DNA from: Eudoraea sp.
GTDB taxonomy: Bacteria; Bacteroidota; Bacteroidia; Flavobacteriales; Flavobacteriaceae
DNA: 7,165 nt
Assembly (NCBI GenBank): GCA_013042925.1
Contig: JABDPH010000058.1
Span: forward strand, 1 to 7,165
Reading direction: 5' to 3'
Part shown: one piece after another, positions 6,660-7,165 of the stretch
How the letters are laid out: every line of letters starts with the position of its first letter
How positions within the stretch are numbered: position 1 is the first letter of the stretch
Program-made: the position numbers and the translations under genes
The notes under the pieces: generated by a model
What the model saw: only the letters and a program-made list of their open reading frames with translations
What the model was told of the DNA's origin: nothing
The model's database searches: none

Positions 6660-7058
6660 ATGAGAGCAGTTTTCACCTCTACTTTAGTTCTAGTGCTTCT
6701 TATCCAATTTTCAATGCGAGGACAAGTAGAACAAGATAAGGCCCTTCACTTTGCAGCCGGTGCATTTGCTGGTGCAACCGGTGCATTAATTGCTTCTAAA
6801 GTAACCAAGAGAAATCGTTTTTGGACTGTAACCGGTTCTGTTGCAGCAAGCCTTTTAGCTGGTTTAGCTAAAGAAGCAATTGACACTGGGAATGGCAGTG
6901 AATGGGATAATGGTGATTTGGGTGCTACAGTTCTTGGCGGAGTTACCGTTGGCGTTAGCATTGAATTGTTTTCCAAAAAAGAAGGTAAATACTATGTAAA
7001 AAGGGACAAATCAGCCAGAAAAAAGAAAAAGAAGGATAAATCAATGGCGCTCTACTGA
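6660..7058 (+). CDS. Small DUF2279/YfiM-like membrane-associated protein
   Basis: This 132-residue protein has no known reaction. Residues 1-17 form a hydrophobic signal or anchor segment (VFTSTLVLVLLIQF). Then come DKALHF (26-31), a small-residue stretch AAGAFAGATGALIAS (32-46), a second hydrophobic stretch ending LAGLAKEAID (67-75), and NGDLGATVLGGVTVGVSIELF (84-104). The pattern DKxxHF, KExxD, then D plus a glycine-rich hydrophobic segment is that of the YfiM/DUF2279 group of predicted envelope proteins; I recognise it from memory of the motifs. The tail is strongly basic (KRDKSARKKKKKDK, 114-127), which would suit an end on the cytoplasmic side or contact with phosphate-rich surfaces. No lipobox cysteine is present, unlike YfiM itself. 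The ATG at 6660 has no Shine-Dalgarno box. It stands alone on its strand, divergent from galM and convergent with the corA-like gene. Confidence 0.75.
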   Translation: MRAVFTSTLVLVLLIQFSMRGQVEQDKALHFAAGAFAGATGALIASKVTKRNRFWTVTGSVAASLLAGLAKEAIDTGNGSEWDNGDLGATVLGGVTVGVSIELFSKKEGKYYVKRDKSARKKKKKDKSMALY

Positions 7059-7088
7059 TGCAATAATTTTTTGATAAGTACCTCTATT

Positions 7089-7165
7089 TTAAATCCACTC
7101 TTTGCGCTTAAAGTAGTAGAGCATAGCTAAAAATACGACTACCATAACGCCCCATAGCACAAAAT
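7089..7165 (-). CDS. corA: C-terminal end of a probable CorA-family Mg2+/Co2+ transporter (5' part beyond window)
   Basis: Reading the minus strand from the right edge gives 24 sense codons followed by TAA (7089-7091). The residues form a hydrophobic helix (VLWGVMVVVFLAMLYY) ending in YFKRKEWI. This is how CorA transporters end: a second transmembrane helix and then a short basic tail such as YFKRKKW. The diagnostic GMN motif would lie just outside the window, so the call rests on the tail alone. The gene converges on the DUF2279-like gene with a 30-nt gap. Another membrane protein with a similar tail cannot be excluded. Confidence 0.62.
   Translation of the reverse strand, partial: FVLWGVMVVVFLAMLYYFKRKEWI

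Noticed and set aside
6746..6976. 76-codon open frame on the minus strand inside the DUF2279-like gene
   Set aside because: The plus-strand frame has a signal segment and conserved motifs; the opposite frame has a composition expected from a shadow and no recognisable features.

Overview
The window reads as a chromosomal piece of a Bacteroidota bacterium, most likely of the family Flavobacteriaceae. Signs of this are the AT-rich, TAA-terminated genes, the lack of Shine-Dalgarno boxes before most starts, a mutarotase made as a lipoprotein, and the residue style of all the proteins. The assignment rests on these impressions alone, because no rRNA or marker gene is present.

Layout, left to right: (1) 1-448, minus strand: the N-terminal 149 residues of a galactokinase, cut by the window edge. 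(2) 480-5287, minus strand: four tightly packed genes. In transcription order they are a DapA-family 1-pyrroline-4-hydroxy-2-carboxylate deaminase, an alpha-ketoglutarate semialdehyde dehydrogenase, a 4-hydroxyproline 2-epimerase and a DadA-type FAD amino-acid dehydrogenase. (3) 5323-6501, minus strand: a lipoprotein aldose 1-epimerase (GalM). (4) 6502-6659: an AT-rich divergent intergenic region containing a small palindrome. (5) 6660-7058, plus strand: a small DUF2279/YfiM-like membrane-associated protein. (6) 7089-7165, minus strand: the last 24 codons of what looks like a CorA-type Mg2+/Co2+ transporter.

Together the four central genes cover the whole known route from trans-4-hydroxy-L-proline to 2-oxoglutarate. 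The epimerase makes cis-4-hydroxy-D-proline, the flavoenzyme oxidises it to 1-pyrroline-4-hydroxy-2-carboxylate, the DapA-like enzyme deaminates and dehydrates that to 2-oxoglutarate semialdehyde, and the aldehyde dehydrogenase yields 2-oxoglutarate. Gaps of 11, 14 and 1 nt make co-transcription very likely. No transporter, peptidase or regulator for this pathway lies inside the window.

The most unusual point is the arrangement. The hydroxyproline cassette sits between two galactose genes (galM upstream, galK downstream), all on one strand with 35- and 31-nt junctions, so six genes may form one transcript. Galactose and hydroxyproline occur together in plant and algal arabinogalactan proteins and extensins, and galactose is also attached to collagen. 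Joint salvage from such glycoproteins is a plausible but untested reading. An insertion into a galactose operon is the alternative. Apart from this, the families are known ones, and I see no mobile element, CRISPR array, RNA gene or evidently new system.
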